Assembly: GCA_028282505.1 (NCBI GenBank)
Contig: JANQHV010000062.1
Location: forward strand, 1 to 39,970
Reading direction: 5' to 3'
DNA: 39,970 bases
From: SAR324 cluster bacterium
Lineage (GTDB): Bacteria; SAR324; NAC60-12
This document shows positions 1-8,797 of this stretch, one piece after another. Made by a program: the position numbers and the translations under genes. The stretch's first letter is position 1. The number at the start of each line of letters is the position of its first letter. The notes beneath the pieces are model-generated. The model saw nothing but the letters and a program-made list of their open reading frames with translations. It was not told where the DNA came from and made no database searches.

Positions 1-305
1 ATGGCAAGCCTTTGGATGACCGGAAACTGCCTTCAGGATTTCTGGAGGAAATTTTTGAACTTCAAGAGACCCTGGAAGATTTGTTGATGGATGCTTCTGA
101 ACATACAGATGCATTGGACGCGATTCAGAAGGATGTGGAAACACGTCTGGGTGTCTTACAAAAAGACATCGCACAATTGTTTGGCAACATTGAAAAAAAT
201 CCATCCGATCAAAAAAATATTGTAGAGGCGATTCAGGTGGGCCTGAATGCAGAGCGTTATCTGCAACGTTTAATTGATCGTATTTCCAGGAGCAACCAAG
301 AATGA
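1..305 (+). CDS. hscB: HscB co-chaperone, C-terminal part (5' cut by window edge)
   Basis: The reading frame is open from base 3, and its upstream part lies outside the window. The visible ~100 residues begin [20 protein letters not shown] and are mostly helical and acidic. This matches the C-terminal HscB domain, where a conserved FLxExxELxE stretch binds the scaffold IscU. The J-domain with the HPD motif is not in view. HscB delivers IscU to the Hsp70 HscA for iron-sulfur cluster transfer. The stop overlaps the hscA start by 4 bp (ATGA), so the two are translationally coupled. The TTG at base 12 is an internal codon and not the start. The assignment rests on the C-terminal motif plus the neighbouring hscA. 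Confidence 0.85.
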   Translation, partial: GKPLDDRKLPSGFLEEIFELQETLEDLLMDASEHTDALDAIQKDVETRLGVLQKDIAQLFGNIEKNPSDQKNIVEAIQVGLNAERYLQRLIDRISRSNQE

Positions 306-2131
306 AAGAGACAATCATTGGAATTGATTTAGGCACAACAAACAGTCTGGCAGCAATGGTTTTTGAGGATGGTCCCGAAGCCATTGGCCGTGCAGGAGAA
401 AATCCCATTATCCCCTCTGTCCTCTCTAAAACGGGAGAGGATTGGGTGGTTGGAAAAGAAGCATTGCCTTATCGGCTTTCTGCACCCGATCAGACGGTTT
501 ACTCGGTCAAACGTCTGATGGGACTGGACTTTGAAGAGTTGGAGCAAGACAGAAAAGATCTGCCTTTTGAAATCGTCAAAGCACAACGGCAACTCGTCAA
601 GGTACGTCTTGGTCAACAGGAATATACTCCTCAAGAATTATCCGCTGAAATTTTAAAGAAAGTAAAAAAGGAAGCAGAAGATATTTTAGGATTTTCTGTC
701 CAAAAAGCAGTCATTACAGTACCAGCTTATTTTGATGATGCACAACGGCAAGCCACACGAGATGCTGGAAAAATTGCTGGTCTGGACGTGGTGCGTATTA
801 TCAATGAGCCCACTGCAGCAGCCATTGCTTATGGATTGGATGAAAAAAAAGAAGGATACATTGCCGTCTATGACCTGGGAGGCGGTACATTTGATGTTTC
901 CATTTTAAAGATTTCTGGAAAAATATTTAAAGTTGTGGCCACTTGTGGGAACACCCACCTGGGAGGTGATGATTTTGATTATGCCTTGAGCAACACCCTC
1001 AAAGCGGCTGTCCAGCAAGAATACCCTCAGGCCAGTTTGGATGATTCTATTTCTCAGCAAACCTTCAAACAAACCGCAGAAACTCTCAAAATTGAACTGA
1101 GTTCCTCCCTGGAAGCAGATTATCAGATTAACATTCCGGAAAAATCCATTTCTTTTCAGGGAAAGCTGAAAGTGGAAGAATTCGAGTCCCTGATCAAAGA
1201 AACACTGGAGGATACCCTGGCCAGTTGTCAAAAAGCATTGGATGATAGTCATCTGACTGTTGATAAAATTGATGAAGTGGTTTTAGTGGGAGGCTCCACT
1301 CGCATTCCGTTTGTGAGAAAATGTGTCGAACAATTTTTCAAACGTGCCCCACATGTGGCCATTGATCCTTATAAAGTTGTTGCCATTGGCGCTGCCATTC
1401 AAGGGCATCTGTTGGCAGGAGGACGACGAGATTTTCTGTTATTGGATGTGATTCCGCTTTCTTTGGGGATTGAAACCCTGGGAGGAACATTCAGCAAAAT
1501 CATTATGCAAAACACGACCATCCCCACAGAAGCCTCGGAATTGTTCACCACCCATGTCGATCAGCAAACCAGTATCGATATTAATATTTATCAGGGAGAG
1601 CGGGAACTGGTAAAAGATTGTCGAAAACTGGGACAATTTAAATTACGGGGAATTCCTCCCATGAAGGCAGGATTGCCTCTGGCAGAAGTGACACTGCATG
1701 TTGATGCCAATGGTATCCTGACTGTTTCTGCTCTAGAAAAACGAAGTGAACAAAAAGCAGAAATTGAGATCATTCCTTTTCATGGGCTGACACAATATGA
1801 AATTGATCAAATTATGGAGGATTCTTTTGAGCATGCCCTGGATGATTTCAATGAGCGTCAGTTGATTGAGTTTCGAAATACCGTAGAGTCTGTCTTCAAA
1901 GGCATTGAGCAATTCTGGGAAACTGCTGAAACGGTCTTGACCAACTCACAGCAAGCTGCGATCCGTAAACAAATGAAGGTTGTGGAAGAATTTTCCAAGG
2001 GTACTGATGCTCAGGCACTCAAAGAACAAATGGATATTCTGGGAGACTTAACCCGTCCCTTAGCGGATGCGTCTATTGGTAATGCTGTTTTGGATGAGTT
2101 GCAAAAATCGTCTTCGTCTCCCTCTTCCTGA
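302..2131 (+). CDS. hscA: Fe-S biogenesis Hsp70 chaperone HscA
   Basis: 609 aa, close to the usual ~616 aa of HscA. It is an Hsp70 ATPase with [10 protein letters not shown] at residues 5-14, a DLGGGTFD phosphate loop near 190-200, and [11 protein letters not shown] near 327. The substrate-binding half carries [17 protein letters not shown] and the HscA-type stretch [16 protein letters not shown], followed by RGIPPMKAG. These favour HscA over DnaK, as does the short C-terminus without a glycine-rich tail. HscA acts with HscB on the LPPVK loop of IscU to release 2Fe-2S clusters. The gene overlaps hscB by 4 bp. The usual following gene (fdx) is absent: the next gene is a reductase that itself has a CC...CxxC cluster-ligand pattern. 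Confidence 0.95.
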   Translation: MKETIIGIDLGTTNSLAAMVFEDGPEAIGRAGENPIIPSVLSKTGEDWVVGKEALPYRLSAPDQTVYSVKRLMGLDFEELEQDRKDLPFEIVKAQRQLVKVRLGQQEYTPQELSAEILKKVKKEAEDILGFSVQKAVITVPAYFDDAQRQATRDAGKIAGLDVVRIINEPTAAAIAYGLDEKKEGYIAVYDLGGGTFDVSILKISGKIFKVVATCGNTHLGGDDFDYALSNTLKAAVQQEYPQASLDDSISQQTFKQTAETLKIELSSSLEADYQINIPEKSISFQGKLKVEEFESLIKETLEDTLASCQKALDDSHLTVDKIDEVVLVGGSTRIPFVRKCVEQFFKRAPHVAIDPYKVVAIGAAIQGHLLAGGRRDFLLLDVIPLSLGIETLGGTFSKIIMQNTTIPTEASELFTTHVDQQTSIDINIYQGERELVKDCRKLGQFKLRGIPPMKAGLPLAEVTLHVDANGILTVSALEKRSEQKAEIEIIPFHGLTQYEIDQIMEDSFEHALDDFNERQLIEFRNTVESVFKGIEQFWETAETVLTNSQQAAIRKQMKVVEEFSKGTDAQALKEQMDILGDLTRPLADASIGNAVLDELQKSSSSPSS

Positions 2132-2245
2132 GGAGTCTTACTTTTAACTGGAAAGTTTTGCTCAAATATAGCATTTTATTCATTTTGATAATTACCCTCA
2201 TTTTGTAACCACCCCCTTTTTTCTGTTTTTATTCTATACAGCATT

Positions 2246-3043
2246 GTGACAGCCTACTCCACACTTTCTGAAACCGATTTACCACCCATCAATCATGTCT
2301 TGGAAAATCTATCCACAGTCGAAGTCATTCAATGGGCCTTGTCTGTTTTTCCCCGGATCGCTTTTCTGACTTCTGGCCAAAGAACTGGATCGATTCTGGC
2401 AAAAATTATTTATCAGATGGGGGCCAAAGTAGACCTGATTTTTGCAGACACTGGAGTTTTGTTTCCAGAAACCCATGACACTATCGAAAAAATCAGCAAA
2501 GCATATCAATTGCCTTTAAAGCGTTATACACCTGCTCTTTCTATGACAGAACAGACAGAAAAGTATGGAGTGTTGTACTTAACCCATGCAGGACAGGAAC
2601 AATGTTGTCATATAAGAAAAGTTGAGCCATTGCTGGAACTTCACAAAGAATATGAGGCACTTCTGAGTCCTCTGCGTCGTGGAGAGGGAGGGCAGCGTTC
2701 ACGAGTGCCGATCATGGACCTGGATACTAACTTCAAAATAGTAAGGATCAATCCTTTGGCAAATCTTTCAGAAGAAGACTATCAACGATATCTGCGTGAA
2801 CAAGATACCATTATCAACCCATTACATGCTCAGGGTTTTCCGACCATTGGCTGTGTTCGTTGCACGACCCCTGTGAGGGATGATGAACCAAGAAGGGCTG
2901 GGCGTTGGAGACATTTATCAGGAGTGGATTACTGTGGAATCAATCCCAGTGACTTTTCCCACAAAGCGGTCTCCATTGATTTGCCAGAAGAGGTGGTTCA
3001 TCGCATTAAAAATTCTTTTTCCAACGCAGAGGAACAACAATGA
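2246..3043 (+). CDS. cysH: Phosphoadenylyl/adenylyl-sulfate reductase, 4Fe-4S type
   Basis: 265 aa. The protein belongs to the PP-loop PAPS/APS reductase family, which reduces activated sulfate to sulfite with thioredoxin. Visible are the nucleotide-binding region TSGQRTGSILA (~42-52), FADTGVLFPET, the paired-cysteine motif CCHIRKVEPL (~119), RINPLANLSEEDYQRYLRE, NPLHAQGFPTIGC and the second pair CVRC, then RAGRW. CC plus CxxC is the ligand set of the 4Fe-4S enzymes, which usually prefer APS. The PP-loop sequence SGQRTGS is unusual for the family. The GTG start at 2246 has no clear Shine-Dalgarno site and no better in-frame start was found, so the N-terminus is uncertain. The stop overlaps the tyrS ATG by 4 bp. 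Confidence 0.88.
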   Translation: MTAYSTLSETDLPPINHVLENLSTVEVIQWALSVFPRIAFLTSGQRTGSILAKIIYQMGAKVDLIFADTGVLFPETHDTIEKISKAYQLPLKRYTPALSMTEQTEKYGVLYLTHAGQEQCCHIRKVEPLLELHKEYEALLSPLRRGEGGQRSRVPIMDLDTNFKIVRINPLANLSEEDYQRYLREQDTIINPLHAQGFPTIGCVRCTTPVRDDEPRRAGRWRHLSGVDYCGINPSDFSHKAVSIDLPEEVVHRIKNSFSNAEEQQ

Positions 3044-4266
3044 GCATCATTCAGACATTCAAAGAGCGTGGTTTTTTTCAGCAAGTCACTCACGATGAGG
3101 CATTGGCCCAAAAAATAGAACAAGGCTCCATTTGTTGTTATACAGGATTCGATCCTACGGCTGATTCATTACACGTTGGACATTTAATACCGATGATGGG
3201 GCTGGCACATTTGCAGCGTGCAGGACATCGTGTCATTGCGCTGGTTGGAGGAGGAACCGCCCTCATTGGTGACCCAAGCGGCAAAACGGAAATGCGAAAA
3301 ATCCTCACAAAAGAACGAATCGAAACCAATATTGTGGGGCTCAAAGCTCAACTTTCCCAATTTTTGGATTTCAGTGATGGTCGGGCAGAACTGGTCAATA
3401 ATGCGGATTGGCTGTGTGCTTTGAATTATATTGATTTTCTCCGAGACATTGGACGGCATTTTTCGGTAAATCGCATGCTCTCCTTTGAGACTTACAAAAT
3501 ACGAATGGAAACGGGGTTGTCTTTTTTAGAATTCAATTACCAATTATTGCAAGCCTACGATTTTTTGGAACTCTACCGGCGCTATGGATGTCTGCTGCAA
3601 ATGGGAGGTGACGACCAGTGGGCCAATATCATTTCAGGAACCGACTTAATTCGCCGGGTGGAACAAGTGGAAGCCTATGGCTTGACCTATCCTCTACTGA
3701 CAACTTCTTCCGGGAAAAAAATGGGCAAAACAGAAAAAGGTGCTGTGTGGCTCAGCTCGGAAAAAACCTCTCCTTATGACTATTACCAGTACTGGGTGAA
3801 TATTGATGATGCAGATGTTGAGAAATGTTTGGCCTTTTTCACCTTTTTACCGATGGATGAAGTCAAACGTCTTGGTGCATTGCAGGGAGCTGATATTCGA
3901 GAAGCTAAAGCTCGATTGGCTTTTGAAACAACCGCCCTGCTCCATGGTGAACAACAGGCTCAGCAAGCACAGGAGGCGGCTCAAGCTCTTTTTGGCAGAA
4001 AGACTAATAATCTAGAAAATGTTCCCACCACTACTATTGCTGAAGCAAGAGTGACGGAAGGCATTGGCCTGTTTGAACTTTTTGTGGAAGTACAGCTCTG
4101 TAAATCCAAAGGGGAAGCACGGCGTTTGTTTGCACAAGGGGGGATCTATGTCAACGAAGCGCGTGTCAGCGATGAGAACTGGAGACTTGCTTCTGAAAAC
4201 CTGGTCCAGGGTAGCGTCTTGCTCAGAGCAGGAAAAAAGAGGTACCATCGCCTGATGGTGGAATAA
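3040..4266 (+). CDS. tyrS: Tyrosine--tRNA ligase
   Basis: 408 aa class I aminoacyl-tRNA synthetase that charges tRNA-Tyr. The HIGH-type signature is in PTADSLHVGHLIP (~32-44). The KMSKS-type loop is KMGKTEKGAVWL, the same variant as the E. coli enzyme (KFGKT), followed by SPYDYYQYWVN. The tyrosine-binding residues are carried by QMGGDDQWANI. An S4-like RNA-binding domain closes the protein (CKSKGEARRLFAQGGIYVN). The length is normal. The ATG overlaps the stop of the upstream reductase gene (ATGA). The gene converges on the minus-strand DUF4157 gene with a 27 bp gap that holds no obvious terminator. Confidence 0.97.
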   Translation: MSIIQTFKERGFFQQVTHDEALAQKIEQGSICCYTGFDPTADSLHVGHLIPMMGLAHLQRAGHRVIALVGGGTALIGDPSGKTEMRKILTKERIETNIVGLKAQLSQFLDFSDGRAELVNNADWLCALNYIDFLRDIGRHFSVNRMLSFETYKIRMETGLSFLEFNYQLLQAYDFLELYRRYGCLLQMGGDDQWANIISGTDLIRRVEQVEAYGLTYPLLTTSSGKKMGKTEKGAVWLSSEKTSPYDYYQYWVNIDDADVEKCLAFFTFLPMDEVKRLGALQGADIREAKARLAFETTALLHGEQQAQQAQEAAQALFGRKTNNLENVPTTTIAEARVTEGIGLFELFVEVQLCKSKGEARRLFAQGGIYVNEARVSDENWRLASENLVQGSVLLRAGKKRYHRLMVE

Positions 4267-4293
4267 ATCAAACGTAACCACACTATCGTTAAG

Positions 4294-5781
4294 TCATTTT
4301 TTCTGGGTTGTTTTGTTTTTATTTTTCAGTGCTTGAAAGAACTGATTTTGCTGGGTTTGGAGTTGCTGGTATTGCTCCGTCACATAAAAAGTTCCCAATG
4401 TCAAAATTCCTTCCACATCCAAAACTAATTTAGCATAAGCCTCGTTGGTTTTAAGAATATAAGTTTGAGTTATTCCATCTTGAGATAATGAACTGTCACC
4501 AGGCTGTGTGTTGCGCAATAGTTTATTCGCCTCGAACATATAACTGTTGAGAACTTCTTGAATATCTTGGGGCTGACTCAAATTCGTATTTTGTGTCACT
4601 TGAAGAACTGCGGAAGAAGCGCTGTTGAAGCCAATGTGGTTTCCTCCATCAATCCAATTGCCGATCATGGAAAATAGTTGTTGAGGAGCAGGATTGTGAC
4701 CAACCATGGGACTTCTCAGCAAAAGAGGCAAGGATGGTGTGAAACCTTCCAGAAGTTTCTGGGCGGTGCGTGCTCGTTTTCTTGAATCATCCTGCCAATT
4801 TTCGATACGCGGGCCCAAAGCAAGAAAGAATTGATAGTAGTTGATAAACGCTGCTGGTGTTTGAGCGTATTCTAAAGCAAATTGGGCAGCCTCCTTTCCA
4901 AAAGGTGCCAACGCACTGTTCAGTCCATTGTACCAATTGAACATGGCAATTTGATCAGAAAAAGAAGTATCTTGAAAGACAGGTTGGTCTTGAATTTCCA
5001 GATTGTTCAGGTATTGGGATACCTGAGAAAAATTTGATTGCACCAGAAACTGATTGTTCTTCAGGATAGTTTTTACTTGAGTGGTGCTTTGGTTGTTCTT
5101 TTCTGCCGTCACCAAAGTCTCTAAATCATTTTGTGGCAAACTGGCTAAGCGAGTTGGATCAATCAAAAGTCCAATTTGCTTCAGAAGCAGCAATTCTGAG
5201 CCATGCAATCCCGCTTGAATGCTTTTCAACAATGTGTTTTCATCTGGGAGGGAAATGGTAAGCGTCGGATTGGAAATCGCCCAATCCAACCAGTCCCAAC
5301 CCATAGGAATCAAATCCAACACAAGACTGGCATTTTGAGACAGGTTTGCCGTGTCCGAAAGAAAATCCTTACCAAGTACAATTGCTTTTTGAATAACGGG
5401 TAAGGTCGATGTTTTTTCAGGAAATGCAGGCCAGGGAAAAAATTGATCGCAAGAAAAGTGACGTCCTGCATTGTCGGCTTCTTCTTCTAAAACCGGGTCT
5501 GAATTGAAAAAATAACCTTGATCTGAAGAAGTCGGTGCGACTCGGCCCTGTCGCTGTTGGGCAATGTGAGCCAATTCATGTCCTAAAATTTCTAGAATTT
5601 TTTGTTCTGAAAAGCACAAAATGTGTGGCATGAGATAAATTGAATTTCCATGAGCGTACGCGGTTGCTCCCACACGACTGGGAGCAAGACTGATATGGAT
5701 ACGGACATCTGAAAAATCACAATGAAAAAACGCTTTTGCTTTCTTTCTCAATGCCTTGGATAGAGACCAACTAGTAGACAT
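4294..5781 (-). CDS. DUF4157-domain protein with HExxH metallopeptidase motif
   Basis: 495 aa. The N-terminal ~90 residues are a typical DUF4157 domain, with FSDVRIHI, an ATAYAHGNSIYL segment and the zinc-binding motif GHELAHIAQQRQG (His68, Glu69, His72). DUF4157 domains are known as N-terminal parts of toxins and effectors linked to extracellular contractile injection systems, and as predicted peptidases. The remaining ~400 residues are helical, Gln/Asn-rich and not recognised. There is no signal peptide or membrane segment. The start is preceded by GAGGAAG at good spacing. The gene is separated from the end of Reb array A by 124 bp on the same strand, so it may be the last gene of that transcript or a separately expressed effector. 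Confidence 0.75.
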   Translation of the reverse strand: MSTSWSLSKALRKKAKAFFHCDFSDVRIHISLAPSRVGATAYAHGNSIYLMPHILCFSEQKILEILGHELAHIAQQRQGRVAPTSSDQGYFFNSDPVLEEEADNAGRHFSCDQFFPWPAFPEKTSTLPVIQKAIVLGKDFLSDTANLSQNASLVLDLIPMGWDWLDWAISNPTLTISLPDENTLLKSIQAGLHGSELLLLKQIGLLIDPTRLASLPQNDLETLVTAEKNNQSTTQVKTILKNNQFLVQSNFSQVSQYLNNLEIQDQPVFQDTSFSDQIAMFNWYNGLNSALAPFGKEAAQFALEYAQTPAAFINYYQFFLALGPRIENWQDDSRKRARTAQKLLEGFTPSLPLLLRSPMVGHNPAPQQLFSMIGNWIDGGNHIGFNSASSAVLQVTQNTNLSQPQDIQEVLNSYMFEANKLLRNTQPGDSSLSQDGITQTYILKTNEAYAKLVLDVEGILTLGTFYVTEQYQQLQTQQNQFFQALKNKNKTTQKK

Positions 5782-5905
5782 AGACTTCCTCGCTGATATT
5801 CTATTTGAGAAGGGTACCTATTTCCATTCAACAAAACCACTATGGTGAAGTGGCCAGAACGATCTCCCTGGCTGAAAAAATGTGCCAATTCGATCCTTAT
5901 GCAAT

Positions 5906-6547
5906 CTAATGCGGTTTCTGATAATTAAACATATTTTTTAGTTGAGAGTTATCGTTTGCTGGATTCACTCCAGCATTTGGTATATTCCCCATCCCTTGAG
6001 CTTGAGGAGGTAAGACTTCTCCATCCAGTGGTGGTTGTGCAGGTGCTTTCTGTAAAATGGAATGCATGATTGCATCTTGAGCAGCCTGCTGTGCTGCCTG
6101 AATATTCATCTCATTTTCTTCTAAAATAGTTTCCATGTTTGCTGATGTACCATAGACAGCCGATTCTACAGCATCGGGAGAAGAATTGTCTTCAAGATCA
6201 TGAGTATTGTCTCCGGCATAATCAGCATGGGGGGAAGAGGTATTTCTTGAAGAAAAATTTTGATTCAGGGGATTGGCTGTATTTTGATATAGAGGGCCAC
6301 TGGGCTGATTGGGATTACTGGGCTTGGGCTTATTGGTAATTTGGACTTTAGCTTCAGTAAGCAGCGTATTCATTTGGTCAATACTGGCTTGAATCGTCTG
6401 TTCCGTTAATGAGACAGCCTTATCAAAATTTTTTTGAGCCTCTTGCACAATATGTTTTACTTGTTCTCTGGAAAAGTCATTAATTTCCTGACTAACATTA
6501 GCTCCTTCCTGGTGCTCCTCTCTGGGAATATTGTATTCTTCTGACAT
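5906..6547 (-). CDS. Reb-array-associated hydrophilic protein, function unknown
   Basis: 213 aa, not recognised as a named family. The N-terminal third is a predicted amphipathic helix region (REQVKHIVQEAQKNFDKAVS and onward). The middle (~75-130) is disordered and rich in Pro, Asn, Ser and Asp. A short Gln/Ala helix (AAQQAAQDAIMHSIL) precedes a Pro/Gly/Asn-rich tail. The start has AGGAG eight bases upstream. The gene is 25 bp downstream of the 116 aa RebB paralogue and is the last gene of array A. The last gene of array B (44 aa at 19689) occupies the same position but is much shorter and dissimilar. An accessory or cargo-adaptor role is possible but only inferred from position. Confidence 0.7.
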   Translation of the reverse strand: MSEEYNIPREEHQEGANVSQEINDFSREQVKHIVQEAQKNFDKAVSLTEQTIQASIDQMNTLLTEAKVQITNKPKPSNPNQPSGPLYQNTANPLNQNFSSRNTSSPHADYAGDNTHDLEDNSSPDAVESAVYGTSANMETILEENEMNIQAAQQAAQDAIMHSILQKAPAQPPLDGEVLPPQAQGMGNIPNAGVNPANDNSQLKNMFNYQKPH

Positions 6548-6572
6548 TTTAGTCTCCTAGTTTGAAAGTTGA

Positions 6573-6923
6573 TTACCCTGAAGGAAATTCTTTGAGCACA
6601 GAAGCTGCATTTTGACCAATGGTCTTCAAATTTTCGGCTCCTGCTTCCACAACCTTTTGAGCTTGTTGAATGGCATCCATATATTGAGTATCCCCCGTTG
6701 CTAAATACTGTGCCATCGCAACACCGATAGCAGTCGTACTGATAGTATTCAAATTTCTCATCTGGTCCACAGCATCCTGAATCGCAAAAGCTGTTGACTG
6801 GGCCACCGACTGGTAGGCTTTTCCCGCTCCGCTGGTTTTTATCACAGGTTGGGTGAGCACGGCCTGCTGATTGGCATTGATGGAGTCGAGAATCTGTGGA
6901 TTTACTTTTGTAGAATCAGCCAT
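6573..6923 (-). CDS. RebB-family protein, long form (array A)
   Basis: 116 aa. The N-terminal ~75 residues follow the RebB pattern: a VN.QI..SI start, an Ala-rich helix ending VAQSTAFAIQDAVDQMRN, and TTAIGVAMAQYLATGDTQ. It differs from the short RebB proteins by replacing the TDSVTQ...AMAMGNLY core with AVLTQPVIKTSGAGKAYQSV and by a ~40 aa C-terminal helix ending EFPSG. Its closest relative in the window is the 117 aa protein at 19847, which shares TSGAGKAYQSV and the FPSG end. This pairing shows that the two arrays share gene order at their ends. The Shine-Dalgarno site is GAGGTTCC just upstream. It probably serves as a ribbon subunit or an end or assembly protein of the R-body. Confidence 0.8.
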   Translation of the reverse strand: MADSTKVNPQILDSINANQQAVLTQPVIKTSGAGKAYQSVAQSTAFAIQDAVDQMRNLNTISTTAIGVAMAQYLATGDTQYMDAIQQAQKVVEAGAENLKTIGQNAASVLKEFPSG

Positions 6924-6981
6924 AAGGAACCTCGTTGTTTAGAAATTAAATCGTTAATATATTTTAAATTACATCAAGTGA

Positions 6982-7857
6982 CTATGAACTAATCACACTT
7001 AATAAATCTGTCAGCGATATGTCTGGTTTTGCCGCACCTAAAATGGCGTTTAACTCAATGTCGTTTGCTATCGACTGCATGAATGCGTCTCTGGTAGTAT
7101 CTGCTGGAGGAGATTTTTGAGCAGCAGTGTTTAACATCGCCAGCACATAAGCATATTTAGAAGGATCCGTTTCTGCTTTTAATGCATTGTCAATAGTGGT
7201 GTAATTCGCTGAATTGAGTGTATATTGTTTGGTATCGGAACTATAACAACTGGTGGCAATCGTATTTTGAACATCCTCACTGTAGCCCAGAGCATCCAAA
7301 AAACTATTTTCATCGGTATATTCTTTATTGACAATCGGATTCAAGAGATCGGCATTGTCCTTCCCTAGTTTTTTCTCCAGCAACTGCAAAGAGGTTTCAG
7401 AGAGCTTGTAAGGCAGTCCTGATAAAATTTTATCAATGAGTGCTTTCAAATCGGTGGTAGCACTATTTTTCGACTGGCTGGATTGCTGTTCCAGATCCAC
7501 CAACTCATTAATTGCTTGTTCGGCTTTTGCATTGGCCGTAGCAATTTTGGTGTCCACACTATTATTATCAGTGGGACCGGTTAAAGGGCTCACACTGGTT
7601 GGTGTCGGAGCAGGGGGAGGCGGAGTTGGAATTTGTGCCTGCAACATTTTCGCACAAGCTGTCGTAACAGCTGCATTGCTTGTCATCTGGGCCCCCTGTT
7701 GAGCAGTGACTGCATTGTAAAGTCCCATGCCGATCGTTTCTGCCATAACGGTATCCAGCATCCCCTGGGTTACAGAGACTGCCTGCCCGATGACAGTTGT
7801 ATTTTCCTGAGTTACCGAGTCAGTGATCTGACTATTGACGGTACTATCATCAATCAT
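6982..7857 (-). CDS. RebB domain fused to Pro-rich linker and helical extension
   Basis: 291 aa. Residues 1-75 form a RebB domain (DSTVNSQITDSVTQENTTVI, then GMGLYNAVTAQQGAQMTSNA and ACAKMLQAQ). A proline-rich linker (PTPPPPAPTPTSVSP) follows at about 76-92. Residues ~100-291 form an acidic helical region with Gln/Ser/Asn and no recognised domain. Short RebB proteins are 77-90 aa, so this is a three-fold longer, multidomain version. A strong AAGGAGGAAAC site precedes the ATG. The linker could display the C-terminal region outside the ribbon or tether another protein, which is inference. Neighbouring genes are 58 bp downstream and 34 bp upstream, so it is within the array A transcript. Confidence 0.8.
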   Translation of the reverse strand: MIDDSTVNSQITDSVTQENTTVIGQAVSVTQGMLDTVMAETIGMGLYNAVTAQQGAQMTSNAAVTTACAKMLQAQIPTPPPPAPTPTSVSPLTGPTDNNSVDTKIATANAKAEQAINELVDLEQQSSQSKNSATTDLKALIDKILSGLPYKLSETSLQLLEKKLGKDNADLLNPIVNKEYTDENSFLDALGYSEDVQNTIATSCYSSDTKQYTLNSANYTTIDNALKAETDPSKYAYVLAMLNTAAQKSPPADTTRDAFMQSIANDIELNAILGAAKPDISLTDLLSVISS

Positions 7858-7891
7858 GTTTCCTCCTTTAGTGATTCCTCCACACTTCCGC

Positions 7892-8125
7892 TCATGCTGC
7901 AGATGAACCTTTTGCGATGATCAAAGCACATGTTTGAGCAACAGCCGCATTGGCTGTGATCTGCATGCCGTTTTGTGTCGTGGTGGCATTTTCCATCTCA
8001 ATGCCAATAGAGTCAGCCATGGTAGTATAAGTCATTGCCATCGCAAATGAAGGTGCTAAGGCCAGATTAATGGTGCCACTCTGCGTAATTGCATCGGTGA
8101 TCTGAGAATTAACTGTACCTGCCAT
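7892..8125 (-). CDS. RebB-family R-body protein (array A, divergent short form)
   Basis: 77 aa. It shows the RebB pattern (VNSQITDAITQ, then FAMAMTYTTMADSIGIEMENA and ITANAAVAQTCALIIAKG). It departs from the array majority by lacking the MGNLYQAT and YSIDTAATG segments. The Caedibacter RebB-type proteins are small Ala-rich helices that polymerise into the R-body ribbon. AAAAGG lies directly against the ATG and is a poor Shine-Dalgarno site, so expression may be lower or coupled to the upstream gene 29 bp away. Confidence 0.82.
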   Translation of the reverse strand: MAGTVNSQITDAITQSGTINLALAPSFAMAMTYTTMADSIGIEMENATTTQNGMQITANAAVAQTCALIIAKGSSAA

Positions 8126-8154
8126 CCTTTTATCTTTCTACCATGGCTCAACGG

Positions 8155-8421
8155 TTAACCGAAAATCATCTTGGTTGCTCTTCCGGTCGCAGCAGTGTCG
8201 ATGCAAAAGAGATTCGACACGCCCATCGTTGTGGCCGTTTGTTCAGTCACCCAGGATTGTTGCTGTCCATAAGCAGCATTGTGTGCTGCGGTGGAAAGCG
8301 CCTGGCTGGTTGCAACGTAAAAATTTCCCATCGCCACTGCAGGAGAATCTCCTACAACTTTTGTATTGGCCTGGGTAATAGAATCAGTTATTTGACTATT
8401 AACTGCAGTAGGGAAAGCCAT
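8155..8421 (-). CDS. RebB-family R-body protein (array A)
   Basis: 88 aa with the full RebB signature: AFPTAVNSQITDSITQANTK, GDSPAVAMGNFYVATSQALS, TAAHNAAYGQQQSWVTEQTA and MGVSNLFCIDTAATGRA. The ending CIDTAATGRA is shared with 21220 and 21690 in array B, so these three form a subgroup distinct from the YSIDTA group. Ala, Thr and Gln are abundant, there is no signal peptide, and the length is that of known RebA/RebB subunits. AAGGAGAC precedes the start. The gene is part of the minus-strand array A, probably one transcript from the promoter at ~9221-9286. Confidence 0.9.
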   Translation of the reverse strand: MAFPTAVNSQITDSITQANTKVVGDSPAVAMGNFYVATSQALSTAAHNAAYGQQQSWVTEQTATTMGVSNLFCIDTAATGRATKMIFG

Positions 8422-8507
8422 AATGTCTCCTTAAAATTTAGGTTAAACAAGATTTCATATCAAAATGAACATACATTTTACGGGAAACAGTCAAAATTCT
8501 GAAATTT

Positions 8508-8768
8508 TCATTCTTTTGCTGTTGCTTTTCCCGTTGCTGCCGTATCAATGGAATACAGCAGTGAAACCCCCATGGTCGTCACAGCTTGAGCTAAAATATT
8601 ATTCTGCTGTTGGGCCATAGCGGCATTGTGCGCTGCGTTAGCCAAAGCTTGTGCCGTTGCCTGGTACAAATTTCCCATGGCTACTGCAGGCGCGTCACCC
8701 ACTACTTTCGTATTGGATTGCGTGACAGAATCTGTGACTTGATCATTCACTGCTGTCGGAAAAGCCAT
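8508..8768 (-). CDS. RebB-family R-body protein (array A)
   Basis: 86 aa RebB protein: AFPTAVNDQVTDSVTQSNTK, GDAPAVAMGNLYQATAQALA, NAAHNAAMAQQQNNILAQAV and MGVSLLYSIDTAATGKA. It belongs to the YSIDTA subgroup with 8798, 22048 and 22426. A short Thr/Ala/Lys/Glu tail follows the common core. GAGGTGAT lies upstream of the ATG. The 86 bp gap to the next gene downstream is the largest within array A and contains no strong stem-loop. Confidence 0.9.
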   Translation of the reverse strand: MAFPTAVNDQVTDSVTQSNTKVVGDAPAVAMGNLYQATAQALANAAHNAAMAQQQNNILAQAVTTMGVSLLYSIDTAATGKATAKE

Positions 8769-8797
8769 TTATCACCTCACAGTTTTCAGAGCATGAA

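Noticed and set aside
4267-4293. Terminator between convergent tyrS and DUF4157 genes
   Set aside because: The 27 bp gap has no stem with a T-run; the T-rich stretch after it is part of the DUF4157 coding end.
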